Source: Cryptosporangium arvum DSM 44712
Lineage (GTDB): Bacteria > Actinomycetota > Actinomycetes > Mycobacteriales > Cryptosporangiaceae
DNA length: 64,000 nucleotides
Direction of reading: 5' to 3'
Assembly (NCBI RefSeq): GCF_000585375.1
Contig: NZ_KK073874.1
Coordinates: 7,475,913-7,539,912, forward strand
This document shows, in pieces, positions 36,394 to 45,710 of this stretch (position 1 is its first letter; each line of letters starts with the position of its first letter). The notes under the pieces were generated by a model. That model was not told the origin of the DNA, did no database searches, and worked only from the letters and a program-made list of their open reading frames with translations. The position numbers and the translations under genes were made by a program.

Positions 36394-37761
36394 GTGGAGA
36401 ATCAGGCGATCGCGGAGTTCCGGGGTGGGGCGCCGACGGCGTCGGCGCGGCTGCGGATCGAGGGGCCTCCGGAGACGTTGCCGTCGTTGCTGCCGGTGAC
36501 GGATCTGGCCGTCGCGGCCGTCGCGGCGGCCGGTCTCGCGGCCGCTGACCTGCTCGCCGCGCGGGGCGGTGGGGTCGGTGAGTGCGTGGTGGACCGGCGG
36601 GCGGTCGCGGTGGCGTTCACCAGCGAACGCCACCTGCGCCTCGACGGGGCCGAGGTCGGCGGCTGGGCCAGGCTGTCCGGTTTCTTCCGGACGCGAGACG
36701 GCTGGGTACGCACGCACGCGAACTATCCGCACCACGAGGAGCGGCTGCTCGCCGCGCTCGGACTGCCGTCCGGTTCCGATCGCGCCGCGGTCGCCGCGCA
36801 CCTGGCCCGGCGGAACGCCGCGGACGTCGAGGACACGGTCACCGCGGCCGGCGGCCTGGCCGTGGCCGTCCGCTCCCCCGACGCGTGGGCCGCGTCCCTC
36901 GCCGGCCGGGCCGCGTCCACCGGCCCGGTAGTGGACGTCGAACCCACGCCCGTCGGAGCGCCGGCCGCCGCCGGCCCAGGGTCGACGCCGGTCGCGGACG
37001 GTGGTGCGCCGGCGGCGGGAGTGCGGGTGCTGGACCTGACCCGGGTGATCGCCGGGCCGGTGGCCACGCGGACGCTGGCCTACCTGGGCGCGGACGTGCT
37101 CCGGGTCGACCCGCCCGGCCTGCCGGAACTGATCCCGCAGCACCTCGACATGGGCCTGGGCAAGCGCTCGACGCTTCTGGACCTCCGCTCGCCCGCCGAC
37201 CGCCACACGTTCGACGAACTCCTGGCCGGTGCCGACGTCGTGGTGACCGGCTACCGGTCCGACGCGGTGGACGCGCTCGGGCTCGACCCGGCCCGGTTGC
37301 GCGCCGCGCGTCCGGAGTTGGTGGTCGCCGGCCTCACCGCCTGGGGCGCGTCCGGGCCCTGGCGGACGCGGCGGGGCTTCGACAGCCTGGTGCAGGCCGC
37401 GACCGGTGTCGCCGCGCTCACCGCGGACGCCGAGGGTGCGCCGGGCGTATTGCCCGCGCAGGCCCTCGACCACGCCACCGGTTACCTGCTGGCCGCCGCG
37501 ATCCTCCGCGCGCTCGCCCGGCCGGCCACCGGCGCCACGATCCGGGCCTCGCTGGCCCGCACCGCCGCCTGGCTGCTGAACGCGCCGCGCCCGCAGCGCA
37601 CCGGGGGTGAGGCCGAGCGGAGCGACGCCTGGCTGGCCGAGCTGCCAAGCCCTTACGGCGTCGTACGGCACGCGGTGGCGCCGTTCCGCCTCGACGGACG
37701 GCCGGGCGACTGGACCACCGGCCCGGTCACCTGGGGCAGCAGCGAACCCGTCTGGCTCTAG
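36394..37761 (+). CDS. Family III CoA-transferase (CaiB/BaiF type)
   Basis: Encodes 455 residues. The canonical family start, VRVLDLTRVIAGPVATRTL, appears only at about residue 210, and RRGFDSLVQAATG carries the likely catalytic Asp330. The first 200 residues resemble a detached piece of the same fold (GFFRTRDGWVRTHANYPHHE is like the family's second lobe), so the protein looks like a permuted or partly duplicated version. Known family members move CoA between carboxylic acids through an Asp-bound anhydride. The substrate is not predictable here. The gene is not in an operon, and its TAG overlaps the TAG of the convergent DUF89 gene. Confidence 0.8.
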   Translation: MENQAIAEFRGGAPTASARLRIEGPPETLPSLLPVTDLAVAAVAAAGLAAADLLAARGGGVGECVVDRRAVAVAFTSERHLRLDGAEVGGWARLSGFFRTRDGWVRTHANYPHHEERLLAALGLPSGSDRAAVAAHLARRNAADVEDTVTAAGGLAVAVRSPDAWAASLAGRAASTGPVVDVEPTPVGAPAAAGPGSTPVADGGAPAAGVRVLDLTRVIAGPVATRTLAYLGADVLRVDPPGLPELIPQHLDMGLGKRSTLLDLRSPADRHTFDELLAGADVVVTGYRSDAVDALGLDPARLRAARPELVVAGLTAWGASGPWRTRRGFDSLVQAATGVAALTADAEGAPGVLPAQALDHATGYLLAAAILRALARPATGATIRASLARTAAWLLNAPRPQRTGGEAERSDAWLAELPSPYGVVRHAVAPFRLDGRPGDWTTGPVTWGSSEPVWL

Positions 37762-38900
37762 GGCCGCACGTGGATCACCGCGTACTCGCCGGTGAGGCGC
37801 CACGCCTTGCCGGTCGCGTCCAGCCGGTTGACGGTCTCCTCACGAAGGCCGACGGCGACGTCGCACTTGAGCGTGCGCAGGGCCGCCACCGGGCTCGGGA
37901 AGTGTTCGGTGAGCTCGGCGAACGACGCGGTGGTGGCCCAGTGCCGGTCCCCCACCAGGCGGCGGTAGTTCAGGTCGCCCTTGCTGATCGTGAGCGACGC
38001 TCCGGCGAACCGTTGCCGCAGGTCGGTCGGGAGCGCCTGGTAGGTCAGCGGGCCGCAGAAGAACTCGTGCGCGTCGAGTTGGAGCCGCCCGTCGCGCAGG
38101 AGACCGGTGAGGCGTTCGCCGACGGCGGCGGCCCGGCCCGGCGCGGCACGGAGCCGGGTGAGCGCGGCCAGCACGTCCGCCGCGGTGGCGTCGGAGACGT
38201 AGTAGGGGTGCGGTTTGACGTGCAGCACGACGCCGGTCGCGAGCCCCGCGCCGAGCAGATGGTCGATCAGGATCAGGTCGGGCAGCAACTCGCGGCCGGA
38301 GTTGTCGGCGATCAGGTGCACCTCGCCGGCCGGGCGGTCGTGCACGAGCGTGTGCAACTGGGCGCTGTCGTCGGCGATCAGGCCGCCGGTCTCGTGGCCG
38401 GCGGTGGGGCCGGCCTGGAAGCTCAGGTCGGCGCGGTTGCCCCACAGCGACGAGGAGACCAGCGCGTCCCAGCCCGGCTCCGCGTCGAGCGCGGCGAGTT
38501 CGGCGTCGACCGCCGCCCCGGCCAGCTCACGCGACTTCGTGGGCGCGAACGGGTCGATGCCGCGCCACGGGCCGGGCACGAAGTAGCCGACCGCGTCGAG
38601 GACACGGCGGTAGAAGTAGCTCTCGGCCCAGAGGAACGGGGTCTCGCCCCAGGGCAGGTCGCGGTACTCCGGGCGCCACCAGGGCCACGGCTCGTGACGC
38701 AGCGCGTCGACGTCGGGCGCGGTGATCGTGCCGGTGGTCGTCTCGGCGAGCAACGCGTCGAGCGCGGCGCGCTGCGACGCCGGGCGCGGCACCTCGGTGG
38801 CCACCCGCTCGACGAGCACCGGGTGGCGGTCGTGGAACACGCTCCACGGGAACGACGAGGGATCGCTGCTGTCGATCTCCGGGGCGAGCGTCTCAGTCAC
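37758..38900 (-). CDS. DUF89 / ARMT1-like damage-control phosphatase family protein
   Basis: Encodes 380 residues from a GTG at 38898-38900, chosen because TACGTT lies 6 bases upstream. Key motifs are ETPFLWAESYFYRRVLDAVGY (about 86-106), SSSLWGNRADLS (149-160), LIADNSGRELLPDL with Asp199-Asn200, and SKGDLNYRRL. These match the eukaryotic ARMT1/C6orf211 branch of DUF89. Known DUF89 enzymes are metal-dependent phosphatases acting on sugar phosphates and similar damaged metabolites; the reported carboxyl methyltransferase role of ARMT1 is debated. Cytosolic. Its substrate here cannot be told. Confidence 0.82.
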   Translation of the reverse strand: MTETLAPEIDSSDPSSFPWSVFHDRHPVLVERVATEVPRPASQRAALDALLAETTTGTITAPDVDALRHEPWPWWRPEYRDLPWGETPFLWAESYFYRRVLDAVGYFVPGPWRGIDPFAPTKSRELAGAAVDAELAALDAEPGWDALVSSSLWGNRADLSFQAGPTAGHETGGLIADDSAQLHTLVHDRPAGEVHLIADNSGRELLPDLILIDHLLGAGLATGVVLHVKPHPYYVSDATAADVLAALTRLRAAPGRAAAVGERLTGLLRDGRLQLDAHEFFCGPLTYQALPTDLRQRFAGASLTISKGDLNYRRLVGDRHWATTASFAELTEHFPSPVAALRTLKCDVAVGLREETVNRLDATGKAWRLTGEYAVIHVRP

Positions 38901-38906
38901 GCGACA

Positions 38907-38912
38907 AACGTA
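38907..38912 (-). promoter_or_regulatory. -10 hexamer TACGTT, leaderless start
   Basis: Minus-strand TACGTT lies 6 bases before the GTG of the DUF89 gene. Confidence 0.42.
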
Positions 38913-38923
38913 AGCCACGTACA

Positions 38924-38962
38924 GCCCGCCCCGACGCGCGCAGTCGCAGCGCCGGGGCGGGC
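38924..38962 (-). terminator. Strong hairpin after bioY
   Basis: A perfect 10-base inverted repeat (gcccgccccg at 38924-38933, its complement at 38953-38962) has a 19-base loop. It begins 8 bases after the bioY stop on the minus strand and ends before the DUF89 promoter. There is no T run, as is common for actinobacterial terminators. Confidence 0.5.
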
Positions 38963-38970
38963 AGCCTGCG

Positions 38971-39555
38971 TTACTTCTCGATGCGGCGGACCAGGGCCCA
39001 GGCGCTGGGCAGCACGATCGCGGCCAGGGCCACCTTGACCGCGTCACCGATGAGGAACGGCGTCAGGCCGAGTTCGAGCGCCTTCGCGAAGCTGACGTCG
39101 ATCGACGCCATCAGCCACGGCACGCCGATCGCGTACACGGCCAGGTTGCCGGCGATCATCAGCGGCACCGCGCGCAGCGGGGTGCGGTCGGCGCCCCGCC
39201 GGGCCAGCGCACCGACGACGGCGGCGGCCAACACGTATCCGAGGATGTAACCGAACGACGGCATCGACCAGCCGGACGTCTGCTCGGAGAACCACGGAAC
39301 GCCCGCCATCCCGGCGAGCAGGTAGACGAGCATGCCCAGCACACCGCGCGCCGGGCCGAGGGCCGCGACCGAGAGCAGCACCGCGAACGTGCCGCCGGTG
39401 ATCGGCACCGGGGTGAAGGGCAGCGGAACGGCGATCTGGGCGGCGAGCCCGACGAAGAGTGCCGAACCGCCGACGAGAGCGGCGTCCCGAACGATGCCAC
39501 CGGGGATGACGTCGGCGAGGACGCGGGGGGACCGGGTGACGCTGAGCGTGGACAT
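38971..39555 (-). CDS. bioY: BioY, substrate-binding membrane component of the biotin ECF transporter
   Basis: Encodes 194 residues with about six hydrophobic segments. Family signatures are visible: AQIAVPLPFTPVPITGGTF, LGPARGVLGMLVYLLAGMAG and PSFGYILGYVLAA. BioY proteins bind biotin in the membrane and work alone or with an EcfAT energizing module. No bioM/bioN genes are adjacent, so it either shares a common ECF module or works solo. The ATG at 39553-39555 follows a strong GGAGGAGG ribosome binding site that is partly buried in a perfect hairpin (see the leader feature). Confidence 0.93.
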   Translation of the reverse strand: MSTLSVTRSPRVLADVIPGGIVRDAALVGGSALFVGLAAQIAVPLPFTPVPITGGTFAVLLSVAALGPARGVLGMLVYLLAGMAGVPWFSEQTSGWSMPSFGYILGYVLAAAVVGALARRGADRTPLRAVPLMIAGNLAVYAIGVPWLMASIDVSFAKALELGLTPFLIGDAVKVALAAIVLPSAWALVRRIEK

Positions 39556-39557
39556 GA

Positions 39558-39599
39558 GCCTCCTCCTGAGAACTTCTGTCAGGAGGCTATTTACTCAGG
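39558..39599 (-). promoter_or_regulatory. bioY leader with hairpin over the ribosome binding site
   Basis: In mRNA sense, CCTCCTGA, 9 bases, then TCAGGAGG form a perfect 8-base stem (39562-39569 with 39579-39586), enclosing part of the GGAGGAGG Shine-Dalgarno. An upstream CCTGAG (39594-39599) could instead pair with CTCAGG (39565-39570), giving a mutually exclusive fold. A TAAATA that could be a -10 lies between. It could control translation or be a DNA operator; the biotin link is inference. Confidence 0.5.
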
Positions 39600-39672
39600 T
39601 ATCTCGGGTTCCAGGGCGTTCCGCGACGAACGTCACGTCCAGCCATTTGGAGGAAACCTCCAACGAGGTTCG

Positions 39673-41934
39673 TCATCGACTACCGATGGTGAGCAGCTTC
39701 GAGGCCACCTCGTCCGCGTCGAGCGGCTTGGAGAACAGGTACCCCTGGCCTTTCCGGTACCCGAGCGCGGCCAGCTCCGCCGCCTGCTCCTCGGTCTCGA
39801 CACCCTCGGCCACGGTGCCCAGGTGCAGCGTCTGGCTGAGCCGGACGACGGCCTCGGCGATGGCCGCCCGCTGCGGGCTGCCGTCCAGGCGGCTGACGAA
39901 CGAGCGGTCGAGCTTGAGGATGTCGACCGGCATCTGGGTGAGGTACTGCAACGACGAATATCCGGTACCGAAGTCGTCGATCGCGATCCGGATCCCGGCC
40001 TCGCTCAACCGGCTCAGCGCGGGGATCGCCAGGTCCGGATCGACGAGCGCGCTCTCGGTCACCTCCAGCACCAGGTGTTCCGCGTCCAGGCCGGCGGCGG
40101 CGATCGTCTCCAGCACGATGTCGACGACGCGGGGCTGGTCGAGGTCGCGCGCCGACAGGTTCACCGACACGGAGAACTGCTGGTCCTCCGGCACCGAGCG
40201 CTGCCACTCGGCGACCTGGCGGCAGGCGTGTCCGAGCACCCAGCGCCCGAGCTCGTGGATGACGCCGGTCCGCTCGGCGATCGGGACGAACTCCGCCGGC
40301 GACACCGGCCCCCGGGTGGGGTGCGTCCAACGCATCAGCGCCTCGAACCCCCACAGCGAGCGGTCCTCCAGCAGGACGATCGGCTGGTAGACGACCGACA
40401 GCCCGCGCCCGGTCGCGAGCGCGACCCGCAGATCGTCCTCCAGCGCGGCCGCGGCGATCTCGGCCTCGTCGCGGCCCGGGCCCCCGGCCGCGTACGACGA
40501 CCAGCGGTTGCGTCCCTCCCGCTTGGCCCGGTACATCGCGTGGTCGGCCCGCCGGATCAGCTCGACAGCACCGGCCTCGTCGTCCGCGAGCGCGATCCCG
40601 ATGCTGGCGCCCACCTGCACCTCGGCCTGCGGGAGGCGCAGTGGGGCGCGGAGCGCACGCAGCATCCGCTCGGCGACCGCGACCGCGTCGCTCTCCCGGT
40701 TGATCCCGCCGAGCACGGCGACGAACTCGTCACCGCCGATCCGCGCCACCGTGTCGACGCCGAGCACGTTGCGCTCGAGCAGGCGCGCGACGGTCACCAG
40801 CAGGGCGTCGCCGCATTCGTGGCCGTAGGTGTCGTTCACCGGCTTGAAGCCGTCCAGATCGACGAGCAGCACCGCGACCGTCGGCGCGCCCTCGTCACCG
40901 GCGGCGGCCATCGTCGCGGCACGCAGCAGCAGCGCTTCGTCGAGCGCGCGGTTGAGCTCGACGCGGTTGGCCAGGCCGGTCAGCGCGTCGTGGGAGGCGT
41001 CGAACGCCAGCAGGTCGTGGTAGGCCCGGCGCTCGTGCACGTCCCGGCAGTTGAGCACGACGCCGGCGATCTCGGGGTCGTCGAGCAGGTGGTGGGCGGT
41101 GAGCTCGTGCCAGCGCCGGGTGCCGTCGGCGTGCCAGAGGCGCAGCTCGGCGCGGTGGTCGGCGGCGGGACGTCGCACCACGTCGTCGAGGAAGGCCGCG
41201 AACGGCTCCCGGTCGAGCGGGTCGACGATCGCGTCGGCCGGGCCGCCGAGCAGATCGGCCGGGCGGTGACCGAGCCGCTGCTCCGCGGCTTCGGAGACGT
41301 AGGTGTACAGGCCCGCGGAGTCCACGACCGTGATGACGTCGCTGGTGTTCTGCACCAGCGCCCGGAACCACCGCTCGCTTCGCCGGGCGGCGGCCCGCGA
41401 GGTGACGAGCGCCCGCTCGGTCTCCTCCCGCTGTTCGAGCAGCGCGCCGTAACCGCGGATCGCCAGGACCACGATCACCAGGATCAGCGCGCAGAGGAAG
41501 TAGGACACCGGCCGGCCGAAGTAGTCGTGGACCAGGCCGCGCTGAATGGCCAGCACCCCCGACGCCATGGCGACGCACGAGCACACCACGGCCAACCGCC
41601 AGACCCGCGCCCCGCTCCAGCGCATGTGCAGCGTCGCCAGGACGATTTCGGCGATCATGAAGACCGGTCCCCAGCCGGTGACGAACACGGCGACGCCGAA
41701 GAACACCACCATGTGCAGGAACATCCGCACGGCGACCCGCCGCCGGAGGTCACCGCCGGAGAGCCACGTCTGCGCCCTGGTCGTGCTGACGATCAGCAGC
41801 GGCGCGGTGAGCGCGAGCAGCACCGGGGTCGGATGACCGCCGTACCGGCCGAGCTCGTTGAGGACGGCGACGACCGACGCCGGCACGACGATCTCACCGA
41901 ATTCACGCACCAACTGCGCGCGGCGGGGCGCCAT
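39673..41934 (-). CDS. Membrane PAS-GGDEF-EAL protein (c-di-GMP cyclase/phosphodiesterase)
   Basis: Encodes 753 residues; the ATG at 41932-41934 has a GGGAGG ribosome binding site upstream. Residues about 12-165 form four to five hydrophobic helices; a coiled-coil linker follows, then a PAS domain (about 193-310). GGDEF (about 318-480) has an intact IGGDEF active site. EAL (about 500-745) keeps FEALMRW, NLSARDL, EVTES, DDFGTGYSSL, KLDRSF and EGVET. Both catalytic domains therefore look competent; in such tandems usually one dominates. It probably links a membrane or PAS signal to c-di-GMP level. It is transcribed away from the molybdenum hydroxylase operon. Confidence 0.9.
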   Translation of the reverse strand: MAPRRAQLVREFGEIVVPASVVAVLNELGRYGGHPTPVLLALTAPLLIVSTTRAQTWLSGGDLRRRVAVRMFLHMVVFFGVAVFVTGWGPVFMIAEIVLATLHMRWSGARVWRLAVVCSCVAMASGVLAIQRGLVHDYFGRPVSYFLCALILVIVVLAIRGYGALLEQREETERALVTSRAAARRSERWFRALVQNTSDVITVVDSAGLYTYVSEAAEQRLGHRPADLLGGPADAIVDPLDREPFAAFLDDVVRRPAADHRAELRLWHADGTRRWHELTAHHLLDDPEIAGVVLNCRDVHERRAYHDLLAFDASHDALTGLANRVELNRALDEALLLRAATMAAAGDEGAPTVAVLLVDLDGFKPVNDTYGHECGDALLVTVARLLERNVLGVDTVARIGGDEFVAVLGGINRESDAVAVAERMLRALRAPLRLPQAEVQVGASIGIALADDEAGAVELIRRADHAMYRAKREGRNRWSSYAAGGPGRDEAEIAAAALEDDLRVALATGRGLSVVYQPIVLLEDRSLWGFEALMRWTHPTRGPVSPAEFVPIAERTGVIHELGRWVLGHACRQVAEWQRSVPEDQQFSVSVNLSARDLDQPRVVDIVLETIAAAGLDAEHLVLEVTESALVDPDLAIPALSRLSEAGIRIAIDDFGTGYSSLQYLTQMPVDILKLDRSFVSRLDGSPQRAAIAEAVVRLSQTLHLGTVAEGVETEEQAAELAALGYRKGQGYLFSKPLDADEVASKLLTIGSR

Positions 41935-42157
41935 CGTGCCGACCTCCCTCCCGCGCGGCTCGCACGACCGCCTGACGGATCATCGGCACGGCGTGCGGGA
42001 ACCTGTGGGATCGGCCAGGCCGGGTGGGGTGCGCGGACGCCACGTTCGGAGAAAACGCCAGTAGCCGACGATCACCGCCAGTGATGTGATGATCAGCGGA
42101 AACAGTCCGACACTTCCACCGTCGGAGGTGCCCAAGCGCGAGGCACGAGGACTGCAC

Positions 42158-42952
42158 GTGGACCTGAACACGATCGACGAGGTGGCCGGCGCGCTCGACG
42201 CCGGTGCCTGGCGGCCCGGTGACGGCTGGCTCGCCGGGGGCACCTACCTGTTCTCCGAGCCGCAGCCGCACCTGCGCCGGCTCCGCGACCTCACCACGCT
42301 CGGCTGGCCGGCGCTCACCGAGACCACTGACGGGCTGGAGATCGCCGCGACCTGCACGATCGCCGAGCTCGACGCCTACGGTCCCCCGCTCTTCGGCCAG
42401 TGCTGCGACGCGTTCCTGGCCAGCTTCAAGATCCAGTACGTGGCCACGGTCGGGGGCAACATCTGCGCCGCGCTGCCGGCCGGGCCGATGACGTCGCTCG
42501 TCGCCGCGCTCGACGGCTCGTGCACGATCGAGGCGTGGAGCGGCGAGCGCCGCCGGGTCGCGGCCGTCGACTTCGTCACCGGTGACGGCATTACCGTGCT
42601 GAGCCCCGGCGAGTTCCTCCGCTCGGTCTTCCTGCCGCGGTCGGCGCTCGCGGCGCGTTCGGCGTTCCGCCGGGGATCGCTGCACACGCTGGGCCGCTCG
42701 GCCGCGCTGGTGATCGGCCGGGTCGACGCCGACGGCACGTTCGTCCTCACGATCACCGCGTCCACCCGGCGGCCGGTCCAGCTCCGCTCGGCGACGGTCC
42801 CGTCCGCGGCCGCGTTGCGGTCGAGGTTGAGTGACCTTTTCCGGCCCGACGACCTCTGGCTCGACGACGTCCACGGGTTGGCCGCGTGGCGTCGGCACCT
42901 GACCCTGCGTTACGCCGGCGAGGTCCGCGACGAGCTGGCGGCGACCCCGTGA
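42158..42952 (+). CDS. FAD-binding subunit of a molybdenum hydroxylase (xanthine dehydrogenase family)
   Basis: Encodes 264 residues if started at the GTG 42158, preferred because GAGGA lies just upstream and the protein then begins VDLNTIDEV as in the family; an in-frame ATG at 42086 would add 24 unlikely residues. The domain is CoxM/XdhB-like: [12 protein letters not shown] is the FAD pyrophosphate loop and [17 protein letters not shown] the second FAD motif. It passes electrons from the iron-sulfur centres of its partner to NAD+ or another acceptor. The stop overlaps the next start (GTGA), so the two genes are coupled. The 223 bases upstream to the GGDEF-EAL gene hold only promoters. Confidence 0.85.
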   Translation: MDLNTIDEVAGALDAGAWRPGDGWLAGGTYLFSEPQPHLRRLRDLTTLGWPALTETTDGLEIAATCTIAELDAYGPPLFGQCCDAFLASFKIQYVATVGGNICAALPAGPMTSLVAALDGSCTIEAWSGERRRVAAVDFVTGDGITVLSPGEFLRSVFLPRSALAARSAFRRGSLHTLGRSAALVIGRVDADGTFVLTITASTRRPVQLRSATVPSAAALRSRLSDLFRPDDLWLDDVHGLAAWRRHLTLRYAGEVRDELAATP

Positions 42953-45642
42953 TCGTCGACGGCGTCCACCACGACCGGCAACCGCGGCCCGGTCAGTGCC
43001 TCCGGACGCACCTGCGCGACCTCGGGCACTTCGGCGTCAAGAAGGGTTGCGACGCCGGTGACTGCGGCGCCTGCACGGTCCACGTCGACGGCGCCCCGGT
43101 GCACAGCTGTGTGTACCCGGCGGTGCGCGCGTCGGACAAGACGATCACGACGATCGAAGGGCTGGCCGACGGGGACGAGTTGCACGTCGTCCAGCAGCGC
43201 TTCCTGGACGCGCAGGGCTTCCAGTGCGGGTTCTGCACGGCCGGGTTCGTGATGACGACCGCCGCGCTCGACGAGCGGCAGCGCGCGGACCTTCCCCGCG
43301 CGTTCAAGGGCAACCTCTGCCGCTGCACCGGCTACCGCGCGATCGAGGACGCGGTGCACGGCGTCCGCCATGCCGTCGAGGCGGGGGTCGGCGGCAACGC
43401 TCCCGCACCGGCCGGCCCGCTCGTGGTCACCGGAGCGGCCCGCTACACGTTCGACGTCGACGTCCCGGACCTGCTGCACCTCACGGTGCTGCGCTCCCCG
43501 CACGCCCACGCCCGGATCGTGCGCATCGACACGTCGGCGGCCCGGGACGTCCCCGGGGTGCACGCCGTGCTCACCCACGCCGACGCTCCGGCGAAGCGGT
43601 ACTCCACCGGGCGCCACGAACGCGACCAGGACGATCCGCTCGACACCCGGGTGCTCGACGACGTGGTGCGCTTCCGTGGCCAGCGGGTGGCCGCGGTGGT
43701 GGCCGAGTCCGAGGGCGCCGCGGAGGAGGCCTGCCGCCGGATCGTCGTCGAGTACGACGTCCTGGACGCGGTTCTCGACGCCGAGGAGGCGCTGCGGCCG
43801 GGAGCGCCGGTGCTCCACGCCGACAAAGGCCCCGGCGACGGTATCGCCCGCGCCGAGGCGAACGTCGCCGGCGAGGTGCACGGCGAGATCGGCGACGTCG
43901 AGGCCGCGCTGGCCGCCGCCGACGCGACCTGGACCGGCACGTTCCGGACGCAGCGGGTACAGCACGCGAGCCTGGAGACCCACGGTTCGGTGGCCTGGTT
44001 CGACCGGGCCGGACGGCTGGTCGTGCGCTCCAGCAGCCAGGTGCCGTTCCTGACCCGGCGAGCACTCTGCGCGCTCTTCGACCTGCCGCTCGACCGGGTG
44101 CGGGTGCTCACCGGCCGGGTCGGCGGCGGGTTCGGCGGCAAACAGGAGATGCTCGCCGAGGATCTCGTGGCGCTGGCCGCGCTCACCACGAAACGCCCGG
44201 TCAAGTACGAGTACACCCGCTCCGAGCAGTTCGAGGCCGCGACGACCCGGCACCCGTTCACGACCCGGGTCCGGCTGGGCGCCACCCGCGACGGCACGCT
44301 CACCGCGATCGACCTGCGGATCGTGTCGAACACCGGCGCGTACGGCAACCACGGCCCGGGCGTGCTGTTCCACGCGTGCGGCGAGTCGATGGCCGTGTAC
44401 CGGTGCGACAACAAGAAGGTCGAGGGGTACGCGGCCTACACGAACACGGTGCCGTCGGGCGCGTTCCGCGGGTACGGGCTCGGGCAGGTGCTGTTCGCGG
44501 TGGAGTCGGCGCTGGACGAGCTGGCGCGTGAACTCGGTCTCGACCCGGTCGAGTTCCGGGCCCGCAACGTGATCCGGGCCGGGGATCCGCTGGTGACCCC
44601 GGCCGGGCACGAGGCGGACCTGACCGTGGCGAGCTACGGCCTCGACCAGTGCCTCGACGTCGTCCGCGCGGCGCGGGCGGCGCCCGGCGAACCGGCTCCG
44701 GCGGGCTGGCTCGTCGGCGAGGGCAGCGCGGTGGCGATGATCGCCACCACGCCGCCGAACGGCCACTACTCCGACGCGACGCTCACGCTGCTCGCGGACG
44801 GGCACTACGACCTCGCGGTGGGCACGGCCGAGTTCGGCAACGGCAGCACGACCGTGTTCCGGCAGATCGCCGCGGACGTGCTGGGCACGAGCACCGACCG
44901 GGTGACGGTCCGGCAGTCCGACACCGACGTCGTCGGTCACGACACCGGGGCGTTCGGCTCCACCGGCACCACCGTGACCGGCAACGCCGTCCTCGCCGCG
45001 GCCGGGTCCCTCCGTGCCGTCCTGCTCGCCGCCGCGGCCCGAACAGCCGGCGGCGACGCGCGGCTCGAGGCCGACGCGGTCGTCGGGAACGGCGTCCACG
45101 TGACGCTGAAGGATCTGTGGGAGGCGGCGGACCGCGCGGGGCGCCGCCTGCGCGCCGACGGGCACTTCGGGGGGACGCCCCGGTCGGTGGCGTTCAACGC
45201 GCAGTGGTTCCGGGTCGCGGTGGACCCGGACACCGGCGAGATCCGGATCCTGCGCAGCGTCCACGCCGCCGACGCGGGCACGGTCATGAACCCGATGCAG
45301 TGCCGGGGCCAGATCGAGGGCGGGATCGCCCAGGCCCTCGGCGCCGCGCTGTTCGAGGAGGTCCGGATCGACGCCGACGGCGCCGTGACGAACCCGACGT
45401 TCCGTACGTACCACCTCCCGACCTTCGCCGACGTCCCCCGTACCGACGTCCACTTCGTGACCGGCGTCCACGACCCGGTCGGTCCGCTGGGCGCCAAGTC
45501 GATGAGCGAGAGCCCGTTCAACCCGGTGGCGCCCGCGCTCGCGAACGCGGTCCGGGACGCGACCGGCGTCCGGTTCACCGCACTCCCGCTGGCGCGCGAC
45601 GTCGTGTGGCGAACCCTCACCGAGGGCACCGGGGCGCGGTGA
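42949..45642 (+). CDS. Molybdenum hydroxylase: fused 2Fe-2S and molybdopterin subunits
   Basis: Encodes 897 residues starting at a GTG overlapping the FAD subunit stop. Residues 1-150 carry two 2Fe-2S clusters: Cys34, 39, 42 and 54, then Cys93, 96, 124 and 126 (QCGFC, LCRCTGY). From about 155 the large molybdopterin domain follows, with [21 protein letters not shown] and the catalytic Glu854 in [12 protein letters not shown]. The family hydroxylates purines, aldehydes or N-heterocycles. In most bacterial enzymes the iron-sulfur subunit is separate; the fusion recalls Desulfovibrio aldehyde oxidoreductase and XdhD. The substrate is unknown, and no XdhC-type maturation gene is adjacent. Confidence 0.88.
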   Translation: MIVDGVHHDRQPRPGQCLRTHLRDLGHFGVKKGCDAGDCGACTVHVDGAPVHSCVYPAVRASDKTITTIEGLADGDELHVVQQRFLDAQGFQCGFCTAGFVMTTAALDERQRADLPRAFKGNLCRCTGYRAIEDAVHGVRHAVEAGVGGNAPAPAGPLVVTGAARYTFDVDVPDLLHLTVLRSPHAHARIVRIDTSAARDVPGVHAVLTHADAPAKRYSTGRHERDQDDPLDTRVLDDVVRFRGQRVAAVVAESEGAAEEACRRIVVEYDVLDAVLDAEEALRPGAPVLHADKGPGDGIARAEANVAGEVHGEIGDVEAALAAADATWTGTFRTQRVQHASLETHGSVAWFDRAGRLVVRSSSQVPFLTRRALCALFDLPLDRVRVLTGRVGGGFGGKQEMLAEDLVALAALTTKRPVKYEYTRSEQFEAATTRHPFTTRVRLGATRDGTLTAIDLRIVSNTGAYGNHGPGVLFHACGESMAVYRCDNKKVEGYAAYTNTVPSGAFRGYGLGQVLFAVESALDELARELGLDPVEFRARNVIRAGDPLVTPAGHEADLTVASYGLDQCLDVVRAARAAPGEPAPAGWLVGEGSAVAMIATTPPNGHYSDATLTLLADGHYDLAVGTAEFGNGSTTVFRQIAADVLGTSTDRVTVRQSDTDVVGHDTGAFGSTGTTVTGNAVLAAAGSLRAVLLAAAARTAGGDARLEADAVVGNGVHVTLKDLWEAADRAGRRLRADGHFGGTPRSVAFNAQWFRVAVDPDTGEIRILRSVHAADAGTVMNPMQCRGQIEGGIAQALGAALFEEVRIDADGAVTNPTFRTYHLPTFADVPRTDVHFVTGVHDPVGPLGAKSMSESPFNPVAPALANAVRDATGVRFTALPLARDVVWRTLTEGTGAR

Positions 45643-45698
45643 GAAAGCTGTAACCAGGCCCGCCGCGACCGCGTCACGTCGACGAAACCGCCGCTTCC

Positions 45699-45704
45699 CA
45701 GACT
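45699..45704 (+). promoter_or_regulatory. -10-like hexamer CAGACT, leaderless start
   Basis: CAGACT lies 6 bases before the GTG at 45711; no ribosome binding site between. The first base departs from TANNNT. Confidence 0.33.
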
Positions 45705-45710
45705 CGGGAC

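Noticed and set aside
41980-42117. Minus-strand small frame with a hydrophobic stretch (GLFPLIITSLAVIVGYW) between the GGDEF-EAL gene and the FAD subunit
   Set aside because: No ATG, GTG or TTG start sits before the hydrophobic part at a sensible place and there is no ribosome binding site or -10 hexamer; the ORF start far upstream lies inside the FAD subunit gene. It might still be a relic of a small membrane protein.
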